Shown: piece by piece, positions 15,744 to 23,209 of the stretch
Numbering within the stretch: the stretch's first letter is position 1
How the letters are laid out: each line of letters begins with the position of its first letter
Source: Methylotenera sp.
GTDB taxonomy: Bacteria; Pseudomonadota; Gammaproteobacteria; Burkholderiales; Methylophilaceae
Direction: 5' to 3'
Assembly: GCA_005791685.1 (NCBI GenBank)
Contig: SXVG01000086.1
Location: forward strand, 1 to 25,284
Length of the DNA stretch: 25,284 nucleotides
Notes under the pieces: model-generated
Told to the model about the DNA's origin: nothing
Database searches by the model: none
The model's input: only the letters and a program-made list of their open reading frames with translations
Made by a program: the position numbers and the translations under genes

Positions 15744-17168
15744 CTATTCCTTTTCGCCTAAGGCCACGCTACGCACATCAACAAAATGGCCTGCAATCGC
15801 CGCGGCAACCGCCATGGCTGGGCTCACCAAATGGGTACGTCCGCCTTGACCTTGACGGCCTTCAAAATTACGATTTGAGGTGGAGGCACAACGCTCACCC
15901 GGGCTGAGTCTGTCGGCATTCATGGCCAAACACATGCTGCATCCCGGCTCACGCCACTCAAAGCCGGCCTCAATAAAAATTTTATCCAAGCCTTCTGCTT
16001 CCGCCATGCGTTTCACTTGACCGGAACCTGGCACCACCATCGCCAATTGAATGGAACCCGCCACTTTTTTGCCTTTTGCCACCACGGCCGCGGCGCGCAA
16101 ATCTTCAATACGGCTATTGGTACATGACCCGATAAACACTTTATCCAATTTAATTTCTGCAATAGGCGTGTTGGCTTTTAGCCCCATGTATTTCAAGGCA
16201 TTCTCAATACTGGTGCGTTTGGTCGCGTCTTTTTCTTGTGCCGGATCTGGCACGCAGCCATTAATCGACAACACTTGCTCAGGCGAGGTACCCCAAGTCA
16301 CTTGCGGTGCAATGTCTGCGCCCTTTAACTCAACCACACTGTCAAATACCGCATCGGCATCGGTGCTCAAGGTATTCCAATAAGCCACCGCTTTATCCCA
16401 ATCCGCCGCTTTTGGCGCGTATTGACGGCCTTTTAAGTAAGCGGCTGTTTTCGCATCTGGCGCAATAATACCGGCACGTGCACCGGCCTCAATCGCCATA
16501 TTGCAAATAGTCATGCGACCTTCCATGCTTAAAGCACGAATCACTTCGCCGCCAAACTCAATTGCAAAGCCATTGCCACCCGCCGTGCCTATCTTACCAA
16601 TCACCGCCAAGGCCACGTCTTTGGCCGTAACACCCACGCCCAATTCACCGTCCACCCGCACCAACAAGCGTTTGGATTTTTTGGCAATTAAGGTTTGTGT
16701 CGCCATCACGTGTTCAACTTCTGAAGTGCCTATGCCATGCGCCAAAGCGCCGAACGCACCGTGTGTAGAGGTATGGCTGTCGCCACATACCACGGTCATG
16801 CCGGGCAATGTGGTGCCATTTTCAGGCCCAATCACGTGAATAATGCCTTGGTTGGCATGCTTAAATGGGAAGTAAACCAAAGCGCCGGTTTCTTTGATAT
16901 TGCTATCCAAGGTTTCCACTTGCAAACGCGAGACCGGATCTTCTATGCCTTTTGCCCAATCTTTGGTAGGCGTGTTGTGGTCAGGATTGGCGACGATGGT
17001 GTCAGCACGCCAAGGTTTACGGCCAGCCAAACGCAAGCCTTCAAACGCTTGCGGGCTAGTCACTTCATGCACCAAGTGCCTGTCTATATAAATTAAACAA
17101 GTGCCGTCCGCATCTTCCTGCACCACGTGCGAATCCCATAATTTGTCGTAAAGCGTTTTTCCCGCCAT
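15744..17168 (-). CDS. leuC: 3-isopropylmalate dehydratase large subunit
   Basis: LeuC is the aconitase-family [4Fe-4S] subunit that isomerises 2- to 3-isopropylmalate. From the ATG at 17168 it has 474 residues. The three cluster-ligand cysteines are visible in FIGSCTNSRIEDL and EPGCSMCLAMN, followed by TSNRNFEGRQG. The opening MAGKTLYDKLWDSHVV is standard. The adjacent ATG at 17171 is only 2 nt from the AAGGAG ribosome site, so 17168 at 5 nt is preferred. It is the first gene of leuC-leuD-leuB, behind a good promoter at 17209-17237 shared divergently with a regulator gene. Confidence 0.97.
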   Translation of the reverse strand: MAGKTLYDKLWDSHVVQEDADGTCLIYIDRHLVHEVTSPQAFEGLRLAGRKPWRADTIVANPDHNTPTKDWAKGIEDPVSRLQVETLDSNIKETGALVYFPFKHANQGIIHVIGPENGTTLPGMTVVCGDSHTSTHGAFGALAHGIGTSEVEHVMATQTLIAKKSKRLLVRVDGELGVGVTAKDVALAVIGKIGTAGGNGFAIEFGGEVIRALSMEGRMTICNMAIEAGARAGIIAPDAKTAAYLKGRQYAPKAADWDKAVAYWNTLSTDADAVFDSVVELKGADIAPQVTWGTSPEQVLSINGCVPDPAQEKDATKRTSIENALKYMGLKANTPIAEIKLDKVFIGSCTNSRIEDLRAAAVVAKGKKVAGSIQLAMVVPGSGQVKRMAEAEGLDKIFIEAGFEWREPGCSMCLAMNADRLSPGERCASTSNRNFEGRQGQGGRTHLVSPAMAVAAAIAGHFVDVRSVALGEKE

Positions 17169-17208
17169 CATAGCTCCTTAAATTGCTGCCGATTCAAACA
17201 AAGACGCC

Positions 17209-17237
17209 AGCATACCTAAGTTTCAATACCCTGACAA
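17209..17237 (-). promoter_or_regulatory. Sigma70-type promoter for leuCDB
   Basis: On the minus strand TTGTCA (17237-17232) and TATGCT (17214-17209) are 17 nt apart. The -35 matches 5 of 6 and the -10 matches 4 of 6 consensus positions. The start of transcription would be near 17202, about 34 nt before the leuC ATG. This leaves no room for a leader-peptide attenuator. Confidence 0.6.
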
Positions 17238-17258
17238 TGATATAGGTTATACTAGTAT
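17231..17258 (+). promoter_or_regulatory. Possible promoter and palindromic operator for the divergent regulator
   Basis: On the plus strand CTGACA (17231-17236) and TAGTAT (17253-17258) are 16 nt apart and could drive the regulator gene. The -10 is embedded in a perfect 10-bp palindrome, ATACTAGTAT (17249-17258). This is a natural candidate for an autoregulatory operator. The -35 overlaps that of the leuC promoter on the other strand, so one bound protein could affect both. The promoter is weaker than that of leuC. Confidence 0.35.
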
Positions 17259-17316
17259 TAGAACTGATAGGATAGTCGCAAAATCCGTCACACCGCCTAT
17301 GGAAAAGTGGAGAAAA

Positions 17317-18108
17317 ATGGACACCAGACGCAAAGAACTCGCTGAATTTTTACTGGCCTTACGCCAACGCGGCGCCCCTGAAGAGTTTGGCTTTCCCGCA
17401 GGCGCGCGCAGGCGCACCCAAGGCTTGCGCCGTGAAGAAGTGGCGCAACTCGCTGGCATCAGCGCCACATGGTACACCTGGATAGAACAAGGGCGCCAAG
17501 TCAATGTATCGGCAGAAGCCTTAGAAAGGCTGGCCGGCGCATTGAAGTTGAGCAAATCAGAACGCACGTATTTATTTGATATGGCTGACAAGCGCGACCC
17601 GCAAGCCCATGCCTTGGAGTCCGACAGCGTACCAGACACGCTGCTGCATATGCTGGGCAGCATACACATACCCGCCTACATCATGGGCCGCACATGGGAT
17701 ATATTGGCTTGGAACCAGCCCGCCAGCGACTTATTTGTGGACTGGCTCAAGCCTGCCACGCCCAAGCCCAACCTGCTGCGCCTGGTATTCCAACACCCCA
17801 GCGCCAAACACTTTGTGGCCGATTGGGAGATGCGCGCCAGACGTTTGGTGGCAGAATTTAGAGCCGATTGCCGTAGCCATTTAGAAGAGCCAGAACTAAA
17901 AAAACTGATTTTAGATTTATCTAACAGCAGTCCTGATTTTGCCGCTTTTTGGAAACAACACGATGTATTAGAAAGGCAAGGCGGCCAACGCAAATTCATG
18001 CACCCACAGCATGGCTTGATTAGCTACCAACAAATCACCTTAAGACCGGTAGAACAAGAACAGTTAAAACTGGTGCTATTACAGCCAGACTCACTGGCCC
18101 ATCAATAA
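17317..18108 (+). CDS. Helix-turn-helix transcriptional regulator, MmyB type
   Basis: The only clear plus-strand gene in the window. It encodes 263 residues from the ATG at 17317, chosen for GGAG 4 nt ahead; an ATG at 17299 lacks a ribosome site. An Xre-type helix-turn-helix occupies about 4-75 (RRRTQGLRREEVAQLAGIS, then WYTWIEQGR). A C-terminal MmyB-like ligand-binding region follows (about 100-255, TWDILAWNQPASDLF). Such proteins are thought to sense small lipophilic ligands, but the ligand here is unknown. It is divergent from leuC with 145 nt between the starts. Its last 18 nt overlap the 3' end of cimA on the opposite strand. Control of leuCDB is possible but unproven. Confidence 0.85.
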   Translation: MDTRRKELAEFLLALRQRGAPEEFGFPAGARRRTQGLRREEVAQLAGISATWYTWIEQGRQVNVSAEALERLAGALKLSKSERTYLFDMADKRDPQAHALESDSVPDTLLHMLGSIHIPAYIMGRTWDILAWNQPASDLFVDWLKPATPKPNLLRLVFQHPSAKHFVADWEMRARRLVAEFRADCRSHLEEPELKKLILDLSNSSPDFAAFWKQHDVLERQGGQRKFMHPQHGLISYQQITLRPVEQEQLKLVLLQPDSLAHQ

Positions 18109-19662
18109 CTTATACTCCACCGCGTCTTTTAATGCGCGCCATGACGCTTCTATGATGTCGGTCGACACCCCTATCGTCGTCCAGCTTCGTTGTTGATCAG
18201 TCGATTCAATGATGACACGTACTTTGGCCGCAGTGGCCTGGCTGCTGTCCAATACGCGCACCTTGTAATCCACCAGTTTAATCTCATTAATGGCCGGATA
18301 AAACGCCACTAACGCGCTACGCATGGCTTTATCCAGCGCGTTAACCGGACCGTCGCCCTGCGCGGTGGCCGTAGCGGCTTCACCATGGACGTTGAGGTGT
18401 ATGGTGGCAGAGGAATTCAAGCTATCGGCGGACGGCTCAAAGATACTGACGTTGTATTGTTTGAGGCTAAAAAACGGTTCGAACTTGCCTAACAGCTTAT
18501 GCATGAGCAAATCAAACGAGCTTTCAGCACCTTCAAATTGGTAGCCCTCATGTTCCAAGGCTTTGAGTTGTTCCAACACACGGATAGTATCGGGCGAGTC
18601 TTTAGTGAGGCTAGCTTCAATTTGCTGCAATTTATTCAGCAAAGCGCCACGCCCCGCCACCTCAGACACCAAAATATGCCGGACATTACCGACTTGCTCT
18701 GGGTTGATGTGCTCATAAGAAATGGGATTTTTGTTAACCGCATCAATGTGCATGCCGCCTTTGTGTGAAAACGCATCGTCACCCACGTAAGGGGCTTTAT
18801 CGTTAAACGGCATATTCGCGACTTCACTCACAAAGCGGGCCACGTAAGTGAGGGTGGCGATGTTTTCTTGCGGGATGCAAGCCAAGCCTAGCTTTAATTG
18901 CACATTGGGGATGATGGAACATAAATTAGCATTACCACAACGCTCGCCTATGCCGTTCATGGTGCCCTGCACTTGACTGGCCCCGGCTTGTACCGCCGCC
19001 ATGGTGTTGGCCACGGCCATTTCGCAATCGTTATGGCAATGTATGCCGATTTGCACTTGAGGAAAACGCGCCACCACCTGCTGGGTAATGGCCAACACCT
19101 CATCCGGGAAACTACCGCCATTGGTATCACACAGCGTCAACACATCGGCACCCGCGTCTGCCGCCACTTGCAGGGTTTGCATGGCGTACTCGGCATTGGC
19201 TTTGTAGCCATCGTAAAAATGCTCAGCATCAAACACCAGCTCTTTACCTTGCGCTTTTAAATAAGCAATGGTGTCGCCTATCATGGCCAGATTTTCGCTC
19301 AAAGTGGTGCGCAGAATGTCGGTGACTTGGTAATCCCAACTTTTTCCAAAAATTGCCACCGCTTGTGTGTTGGCGCTCAATAAAGACTTAAGGTTATTGT
19401 CCTCTGCCGCGGCTATGCCTATGCGCCGCGTGCTACCAAAGGCAATGATTTTGGCATGCTGTAATTTAAGCGCAGCCACCCGCTTAAAAAACGCCAAATC
19501 TTTGGGGTTGGAGCCTGGGTTGCCTGCTTCTATGTAGCCCACCCCTAAGGCGTCTAATTGCTTAACAATTTTAAGCTTATCTTCAACCGTAAAAGAAACG
19601 CCTTGTGCTTGTGCACCGTCGCGCAGGGTAGAATCATAAGCGGTTACTTTACGTTGTTGCAT
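18091..19662 (-). CDS. cimA: (R)-citramalate synthase
   Basis: CimA condenses pyruvate with acetyl-CoA to citramalate, the entry to threonine-independent isoleucine synthesis. The 523-residue protein has a DRE-TIM barrel with AYDSTLRDGAQAQGVSF near 8-24 and the metal-binding HCHND motif near 205. The C-terminal regulatory domain (about 390-510, IHLNVHGEAATATAQGDGPV) is of the LeuA-allosteric type. The wording EAGNPGSNPKDLAFF favours the CimA branch over 2-isopropylmalate or homocitrate synthase. The start is the ATG at 19662; the TTG at 19668 is less likely. It follows yajQ by 38 nt and overlaps the convergent regulator gene by 18 nt. Confidence 0.9.
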   Translation of the reverse strand: MQQRKVTAYDSTLRDGAQAQGVSFTVEDKLKIVKQLDALGVGYIEAGNPGSNPKDLAFFKRVAALKLQHAKIIAFGSTRRIGIAAAEDNNLKSLLSANTQAVAIFGKSWDYQVTDILRTTLSENLAMIGDTIAYLKAQGKELVFDAEHFYDGYKANAEYAMQTLQVAADAGADVLTLCDTNGGSFPDEVLAITQQVVARFPQVQIGIHCHNDCEMAVANTMAAVQAGASQVQGTMNGIGERCGNANLCSIIPNVQLKLGLACIPQENIATLTYVARFVSEVANMPFNDKAPYVGDDAFSHKGGMHIDAVNKNPISYEHINPEQVGNVRHILVSEVAGRGALLNKLQQIEASLTKDSPDTIRVLEQLKALEHEGYQFEGAESSFDLLMHKLLGKFEPFFSLKQYNVSIFEPSADSLNSSATIHLNVHGEAATATAQGDGPVNALDKAMRSALVAFYPAINEIKLVDYKVRVLDSSQATAAKVRVIIESTDQQRSWTTIGVSTDIIEASWRALKDAVEYKLLMGQ

Positions 19663-19700
19663 CGTCAATTTCTTTATTATTCTTAAGGGATATTAAAAGA

Positions 19701-20195
19701 CTAATCCCTAAAATTACCAAACTGCAAAGGAAAATCCGTCACCGATTTCTTCACGAAGGCAATGGCATCTTGCAGCAAATCACGCTTAGCCCCGTTCACT
19801 CTAACGGTATCACCTTGTATGCTGCCCTGCACCTTCAAGCCAGAATCTTTAATCAGCTTAACGATGCGCTTAGCCAAATCACTGTCTATGCCGTCTTTGA
19901 TTTTGAGTTCTTGCTTCACTTTATTGCCGCCTATTTTTTGCAGGTCTTTATGCTCCAGACGCTTGGTCGAATCCGGCTCTTTTTTCTCCATACCGGGCAA
20001 TAAAATATCTTTAATCTGCTCCAACTGAAAATCGTTATCGCCAAACAAAGTGATGATGCTGTCTTTTTCATTCAGCTCCACTTTTGCCGACGTGCCTTTA
20101 AAGTCATAACGATTGGTAATCTGCTTACCGGCCGTGTCTATGGCGTTTTTTAGTGCGACCATATCCACTTCGGATGAAATATCAAAACTGGGCAT
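19701..20195 (-). CDS. yajQ: YajQ family nucleotide-binding protein
   Basis: The 164-residue protein is a full-length member of the YajQ (DUF520) family. It opens MPSFDISSEVDMVALKNAID, has the RYDFKGT motif near 39-45, and ends with AIAFVKKSVTDFPLQFGNFRD-like sequence. Members bind nucleotides; in Xanthomonas and Pseudomonas a YajQ protein acts as a cyclic di-GMP receptor that affects transcription. Whether this one binds cyclic di-GMP cannot be told from sequence. A GAGGAGAG ribosome site precedes the ATG. It lies between ppnP and cimA and is probably co-transcribed with both. Confidence 0.96.
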   Translation of the reverse strand: MPSFDISSEVDMVALKNAIDTAGKQITNRYDFKGTSAKVELNEKDSIITLFGDNDFQLEQIKDILLPGMEKKEPDSTKRLEHKDLQKIGGNKVKQELKIKDGIDSDLAKRIVKLIKDSGLKVQGSIQGDTVRVNGAKRDLLQDAIAFVKKSVTDFPLQFGNFRD

Positions 20196-20208
20196 TTTCT
20201 CTCCTCAA

Positions 20209-20231
20209 AAACACGCAAGCACCAAGTGTTT
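20209..20231 (-). terminator. Weak terminator-like hairpin between ppnP and yajQ
   Basis: On the minus strand AAACAC (20231-20226 side) pairs with GTGTTT (20214-20209), with an 11-nt loop and a run of five Ts. It overlaps the ppnP stop codon and ends just before the yajQ ribosome site. The stem is only 6 bp and AT-rich, so at most it would give partial termination between the two genes. Confidence 0.3.
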
Positions 20232-20541
20232 ATTCAAAATGACAAACGTAGTCTAGGGTTTCCGTAACTTCAATGTCAAAACTGGAATTGGCCGGCACGG
20301 TGAATTTGTCGCCCGCCGCATACGCCGTCCAGTTGGTTTCGCCTTGCAAACGCACTTTGCACGCGCCCAAATTGATTTCCATCAATTCCGGTGCGGCGGT
20401 ATTAAAGGTTAAAGAGCTAGGGAAAATCACGCCTATGGTGCTGCGCGTGCCATTGGGGAACATCACGGTGTGGCTGACACACTTGCCATCAAAATAGATG
20501 TTGGCTTTCTTTTTAACGCTAACATGATCAAATTGTGCCAT
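20230..20541 (-). CDS. ppnP: Pyrimidine/purine nucleoside phosphorylase
   Basis: The 103-residue protein matches the PpnP/YaiE (DUF1255) family of small cupin-fold enzymes. These phosphorolyse a wide range of nucleosides to the base and ribose 1-phosphate. Typical sequences are FDHVSVKKKANIYFDGKCVSHTV-like near the N-terminus, NGTRSTIGVIFP in the middle, and FTVPANSSFDIEV with the cupin barrel. The length is exactly as usual. It has its own promoter at 20573-20601 and lies upstream of yajQ and cimA, so it probably heads that short operon. Confidence 0.95.
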   Translation of the reverse strand: MAQFDHVSVKKKANIYFDGKCVSHTVMFPNGTRSTIGVIFPSSLTFNTAAPELMEINLGACKVRLQGETNWTAYAAGDKFTVPANSSFDIEVTETLDYVCHFE

Positions 20542-20572
20542 TTGCTTGGGCTCTCAAAATAATGAAAACAGC

Positions 20573-20601
20573 ATTATCGCAGAAAAGCCCGGCCTATCCA
20601 A
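20573..20601 (-). promoter_or_regulatory. Sigma70-type promoter for ppnP-yajQ-cimA
   Basis: On the minus strand TTGGAT (20601-20596) and GATAAT (20578-20573) are 17 nt apart. The -10 matches 5 of 6 positions and is preceded by TGC, an extended -10 feature. Transcription would start about 25 nt before the ppnP ATG. It lies in the intergenic gap after rfbC. Confidence 0.6.
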
Positions 20602-20650
20602 GGCGCGCGGGCAAGGCTAAGGCAAGCACAGGGAATAAATCGCCGGCTTT

Positions 20651-20665
20651 AAACCGACTTGGTTT
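20651..20665. other. Small inverted repeat downstream of rfbC
   Basis: AAACC-gactt-GGTTT forms a 5-bp hairpin about 22 nt past the rfbC stop. It is followed by only short T or A runs, so it is at best a weak terminator for the rfbDAC operon. No better terminator is visible in the 145-nt gap. Confidence 0.25.
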
Positions 20666-20686
20666 TAATGGGATGGCTGTTTTGCT

Positions 20687-21232
20687 TTATGGGTAACACG
20701 GCACGTCTGCAAGCAAGGGCGCCTGCTGATCTTTGGCCGACAAACTCGGCGCACCTTGTATGGGCCATGCTATGGACAATGCTGGGTCGTTCCAAGCGAT
20801 ACTGCGCTCAAATTCTGGCGCATAGTAATCCGTGGTTTTATACAAAAATTCGGCCGTAGCTGACGTCACCAAAAAGCCATGGGCAAAACCTTCGGGCACC
20901 CACAGCATGCGTTTATTTTCCGCGGACAGTTCCAACGCCACGTGCTGGCCAAAGGTCGGTGAGCTTTTGCGTATGTCCACCACCACATCGAACACAGCAC
21001 CTTGCACCACCCGCACCAATTTACCCTGTGGCTGCTCTATTTGATAGTGCAGCCCACGCAATACGTTTTGTGCAGAACGGCTGTGGTTGTCTTGGACAAA
21101 ATCCAAATCACGGCCTATCAACTGGGCAAACTGGCGGCGATTAAAACTTTCAAAGAAAAAGCCCCTGTCATCGCCAAACACTTTAGGTTCGATGATGAGT
21201 ACGCCCGGAATAGCGGTCTGTATGACCTTCAA
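20687..21232 (-). CDS. rfbC: dTDP-4-dehydrorhamnose 3,5-epimerase
   Basis: RfbC (RmlC) epimerises dTDP-4-keto-6-deoxyglucose at C3 and C5 in dTDP-L-rhamnose synthesis. The 181-residue cupin protein has the catalytic histidine H62 in VLRGLHYQ, the base-pair aspartate in VVVDIRKSSPTFG, and the tyrosine in LYKTTDYYAPE. The start is a TTG at 21232 that overlaps the rfbA stop as TTGA. The resulting N-terminus MKVIQTAIPGVLIIEPKVF is exactly where the family begins, so the non-ATG start is well supported and coupling to rfbA is likely. Confidence 0.96.
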   Translation of the reverse strand: MKVIQTAIPGVLIIEPKVFGDDRGFFFESFNRRQFAQLIGRDLDFVQDNHSRSAQNVLRGLHYQIEQPQGKLVRVVQGAVFDVVVDIRKSSPTFGQHVALELSAENKRMLWVPEGFAHGFLVTSATAEFLYKTTDYYAPEFERSIAWNDPALSIAWPIQGAPSLSAKDQQAPLLADVPCYP

Positions 21233-22116
21233 AATCGCGTCCTATCGCTTAACAGCCTTAACAAATACTGACCGTAGGCACTTTTAGCCAAAGGCTGCGC
21301 TAATTTCTCCAATTGCTCGGCATTGATGTAGCCTTTGAAATAGGCTATCTCTTCCGGGCAGCACACTTTCAAACCTTGCCTGTGCTCTATGGTTTGAATA
21401 AAGTTGCTGGCATCAATCAAACTTTCGTGCGTGCCGGTATCCAGCCAGGCATAACCGCGCCCCATGATTTCCACGCTCAATTGATTTTGCTCTAAATAGA
21501 GGCGATTTAAATCGGTAATTTCCAGCTCACCCCTAGCAGAGGGCTTGAGATTAGCCGCCATGTCCAACACTTGGTTGTCGTAAAAATACAAGCCGGTGAC
21601 CGCATAATTGCTCTTAGGACGCAAAGGCTTTTCTTCCAAACTGGTGGCGCGGCCTTGTTTATCAAATTCCACCACGCCATAACGCTCCGGATCTTGCACA
21701 TGGTAGGCAAACACCGTCGCCCCTTGCTCACGCGATGAGGCTTGTTCTAGCTGCTTATGCAGATCGTGACCATAAAATATGTTATCACCCAACACCAAGG
21801 CACTCGGGTCCTTAGCCACAAAGTCTTTGCCTATGATAAACGCCTGTGCCAAACCATCAGGACTGGCTTGCACGGCGTATTGCAAATTCAAACCCCAATC
21901 GCGACCATCGCCTAACAACTGCTCAAATCGTGGCGTATCTTGAGGGGTGGAGATGATTAATATATCGCGTATGCCAGCCAACATCAGCGTACTGAGTGGG
22001 TAATAAATCATGGGCTTGTCGTAAATAGGCAGCAACTGCTTAGAGACTACTTTAGTTACCGGGTGCAAGCGCGTGCCTGAACCGCCTGCGAGGATAATGC
22101 CTTTTCGTTGCGCCAT
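21229..22116 (-). CDS. rfbA: Glucose-1-phosphate thymidylyltransferase
   Basis: RfbA (RmlA) makes dTDP-glucose from dTTP and glucose 1-phosphate, the first step of dTDP-L-rhamnose synthesis. The 295-residue protein shows the nucleotide-binding motif GIILAGGSGTRLHPVT at 6-21 and SKQLLPIYDKPMIYYPLS at 25-42. VLGDNIFYGHD follows near 108-118, and GYAWLDTGTHESL near 222-234. It lies 17 nt downstream of rfbD and overlaps rfbC by 4 nt. The product feeds O-antigen or other rhamnose-containing surface sugars. Confidence 0.97.
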   Translation of the reverse strand: MAQRKGIILAGGSGTRLHPVTKVVSKQLLPIYDKPMIYYPLSTLMLAGIRDILIISTPQDTPRFEQLLGDGRDWGLNLQYAVQASPDGLAQAFIIGKDFVAKDPSALVLGDNIFYGHDLHKQLEQASSREQGATVFAYHVQDPERYGVVEFDKQGRATSLEEKPLRPKSNYAVTGLYFYDNQVLDMAANLKPSARGELEITDLNRLYLEQNQLSVEIMGRGYAWLDTGTHESLIDASNFIQTIEHRQGLKVCCPEEIAYFKGYINAEQLEKLAQPLAKSAYGQYLLRLLSDRTRF

Positions 22117-22133
22117 AATGCTCTCTAGATGGG

Positions 22134-23030
22134 TTATTTTTCCAACACTTCAGCCAACATGCGTGTTACGCCTATCTGCCAGTGCGGCAACTGCAAGCCA
22201 AACGCAAGTTGGAGTTTACTGGTATTTAGCCGAGAATTCAAAGGGCGCCGAGCGGCGCTAAGGAACTCACTGGTCGGCACCGCTTGAATGGCCGATGGTG
22301 CCACTTTAATCGGCACGCCTGCTTGCCTAGCCTGCTCAAGCACAAACGCCGCATAAGCGTGCCAAGTTGTTTCGCCTGTCGCCACCAGATGGTACAAGCC
22401 ACTTAACTGCGGATTTTGCACAGCGGCGCGCAGGGCATGCGCCGTGACATCGGCCAATAAATCCGCACCGGTAGGCGCACCGATTTGATCATTGATGACT
22501 TTTAACTGCTCACGTTGCTGCGCCAACTGCAACATGGTTTTAGCAAAATTCCGGCCTCGTGCCGCATAAGCCCAACTGGTACGGAAAATTAAATGCTGGC
22601 AATCCGCCCCGATAATGGCCTGTTCGCCAGCCAATTTACTGGCGCCATAAGCACTCAAAGGTCGGGCAACATCGCTTTCCAACCAGGGCACATCGCCACT
22701 GCCATCAAACACGTAATCGGTGGAATAATGCACCAACCAAGCGCCGCTAGTTTTAGCCGCCTGCGCTAACACCCCCAGCGCCTTGGCATTCACAGCATGC
22801 GCCAGCTCAGGCTCGCTTTCGGCTTTATCCACCGCCGTGTAAGCGGCCGCATTAACGATCACATCCGGCGCCACATCCCGCACGGTTTTGGCTAGGCCAA
22901 TTAAATCCGTCAAGTCGCCACAATGATCTTGACTGCGCGCATCCAGCGCTACCAGCTCACCCAATGGCGCAAGACTGCGTTGCAGCTCCCAGCCCACCTG
23001 ACCATTTTTGCCTAACAAGAGAATTTTCAT
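22134..23030 (-). CDS. rfbD: dTDP-4-dehydrorhamnose reductase
   Basis: RfbD (RmlD) carries out the last step, reduction to dTDP-L-rhamnose. The protein is a short-chain dehydrogenase/reductase of 298 residues with the dinucleotide motif GKNGQVG at 7-13. VNAAAYTAVDKAE follows near 60-72, STDYVFDG near 104, and the catalytic pair in YGASKLAGE near 128-136. The start is the ATG at 23030; the upstream TTG at 23039 would add three residues. No strong ribosome site is visible. It is the first gene of rfbD-rfbA-rfbC here. rfbB, which normally precedes it, is absent, and accessory DNA begins just upstream. Confidence 0.95.
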   Translation of the reverse strand: MKILLLGKNGQVGWELQRSLAPLGELVALDARSQDHCGDLTDLIGLAKTVRDVAPDVIVNAAAYTAVDKAESEPELAHAVNAKALGVLAQAAKTSGAWLVHYSTDYVFDGSGDVPWLESDVARPLSAYGASKLAGEQAIIGADCQHLIFRTSWAYAARGRNFAKTMLQLAQQREQLKVINDQIGAPTGADLLADVTAHALRAAVQNPQLSGLYHLVATGETTWHAYAAFVLEQARQAGVPIKVAPSAIQAVPTSEFLSAARRPLNSRLNTSKLQLAFGLQLPHWQIGVTRMLAEVLEK

Positions 23031-23058
23031 AAATTGCAACGTCGCTTAACTAAATTTA

Positions 23059-23070
23059 ATGCCTAGGCAT
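23059..23070. repeat. Perfect 12-bp palindrome upstream of rfbD
   Basis: ATGCCTAGGCAT is perfectly self-complementary and lies about 30 nt upstream of the rfbD start, between it and the terminator-like hairpin of the accessory region. It could be an operator or the scar of a recombination event. No direct repeat of it was spotted elsewhere in the island. Confidence 0.4.
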
Positions 23071-23079
23071 AATACTATA

Positions 23080-23109
23080 AAAGCCACCTACCCTACGGTA
23101 CATGGCTTT
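23080..23109 (-). terminator. Terminator-like hairpin ahead of rfbD
   Basis: On the minus strand AAAGCCA pairs with TGGCTTT around an inner TACC-GTAG-GGTA stem-loop, followed by TTTTAT. The inner and outer stems are separated by a G-T wobble and one mismatch. It is placed to end minus-strand transcription from the accessory region before rfbD. Confidence 0.5.
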
Positions 23110-23152
23110 CTCGTTTTGTTGAAAATAACAGTACGGTTTATTTAACCCCGGC

Positions 23153-23209
23153 TCACCACGCGACCACAATCCCATTCAGCAGCTTTTCCATAAAATTCAT
23201 GCTGCTCAT
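23153..23209 (-). pseudogene. Probable hsdS remnant (first 18 codons only)
   Basis: An 18-codon frame runs from ATG at 23209 to TGA at 23153. It reads MSSMNFMEKLLNGIVVAW. The segment NFMEKLLnGixVxW is the characteristic opening of many type I restriction HsdS specificity subunits, which continue KPLGEV or similar. Here a stop follows the Trp, and the sequence after it does not continue HsdS in any frame I could read. The ATG overlaps the TGA of the Bro-N gene as ATGA, as in an intact operon. I infer a truncated hsdS; it is short, so the call rests on motif memory plus context. Confidence 0.5.
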
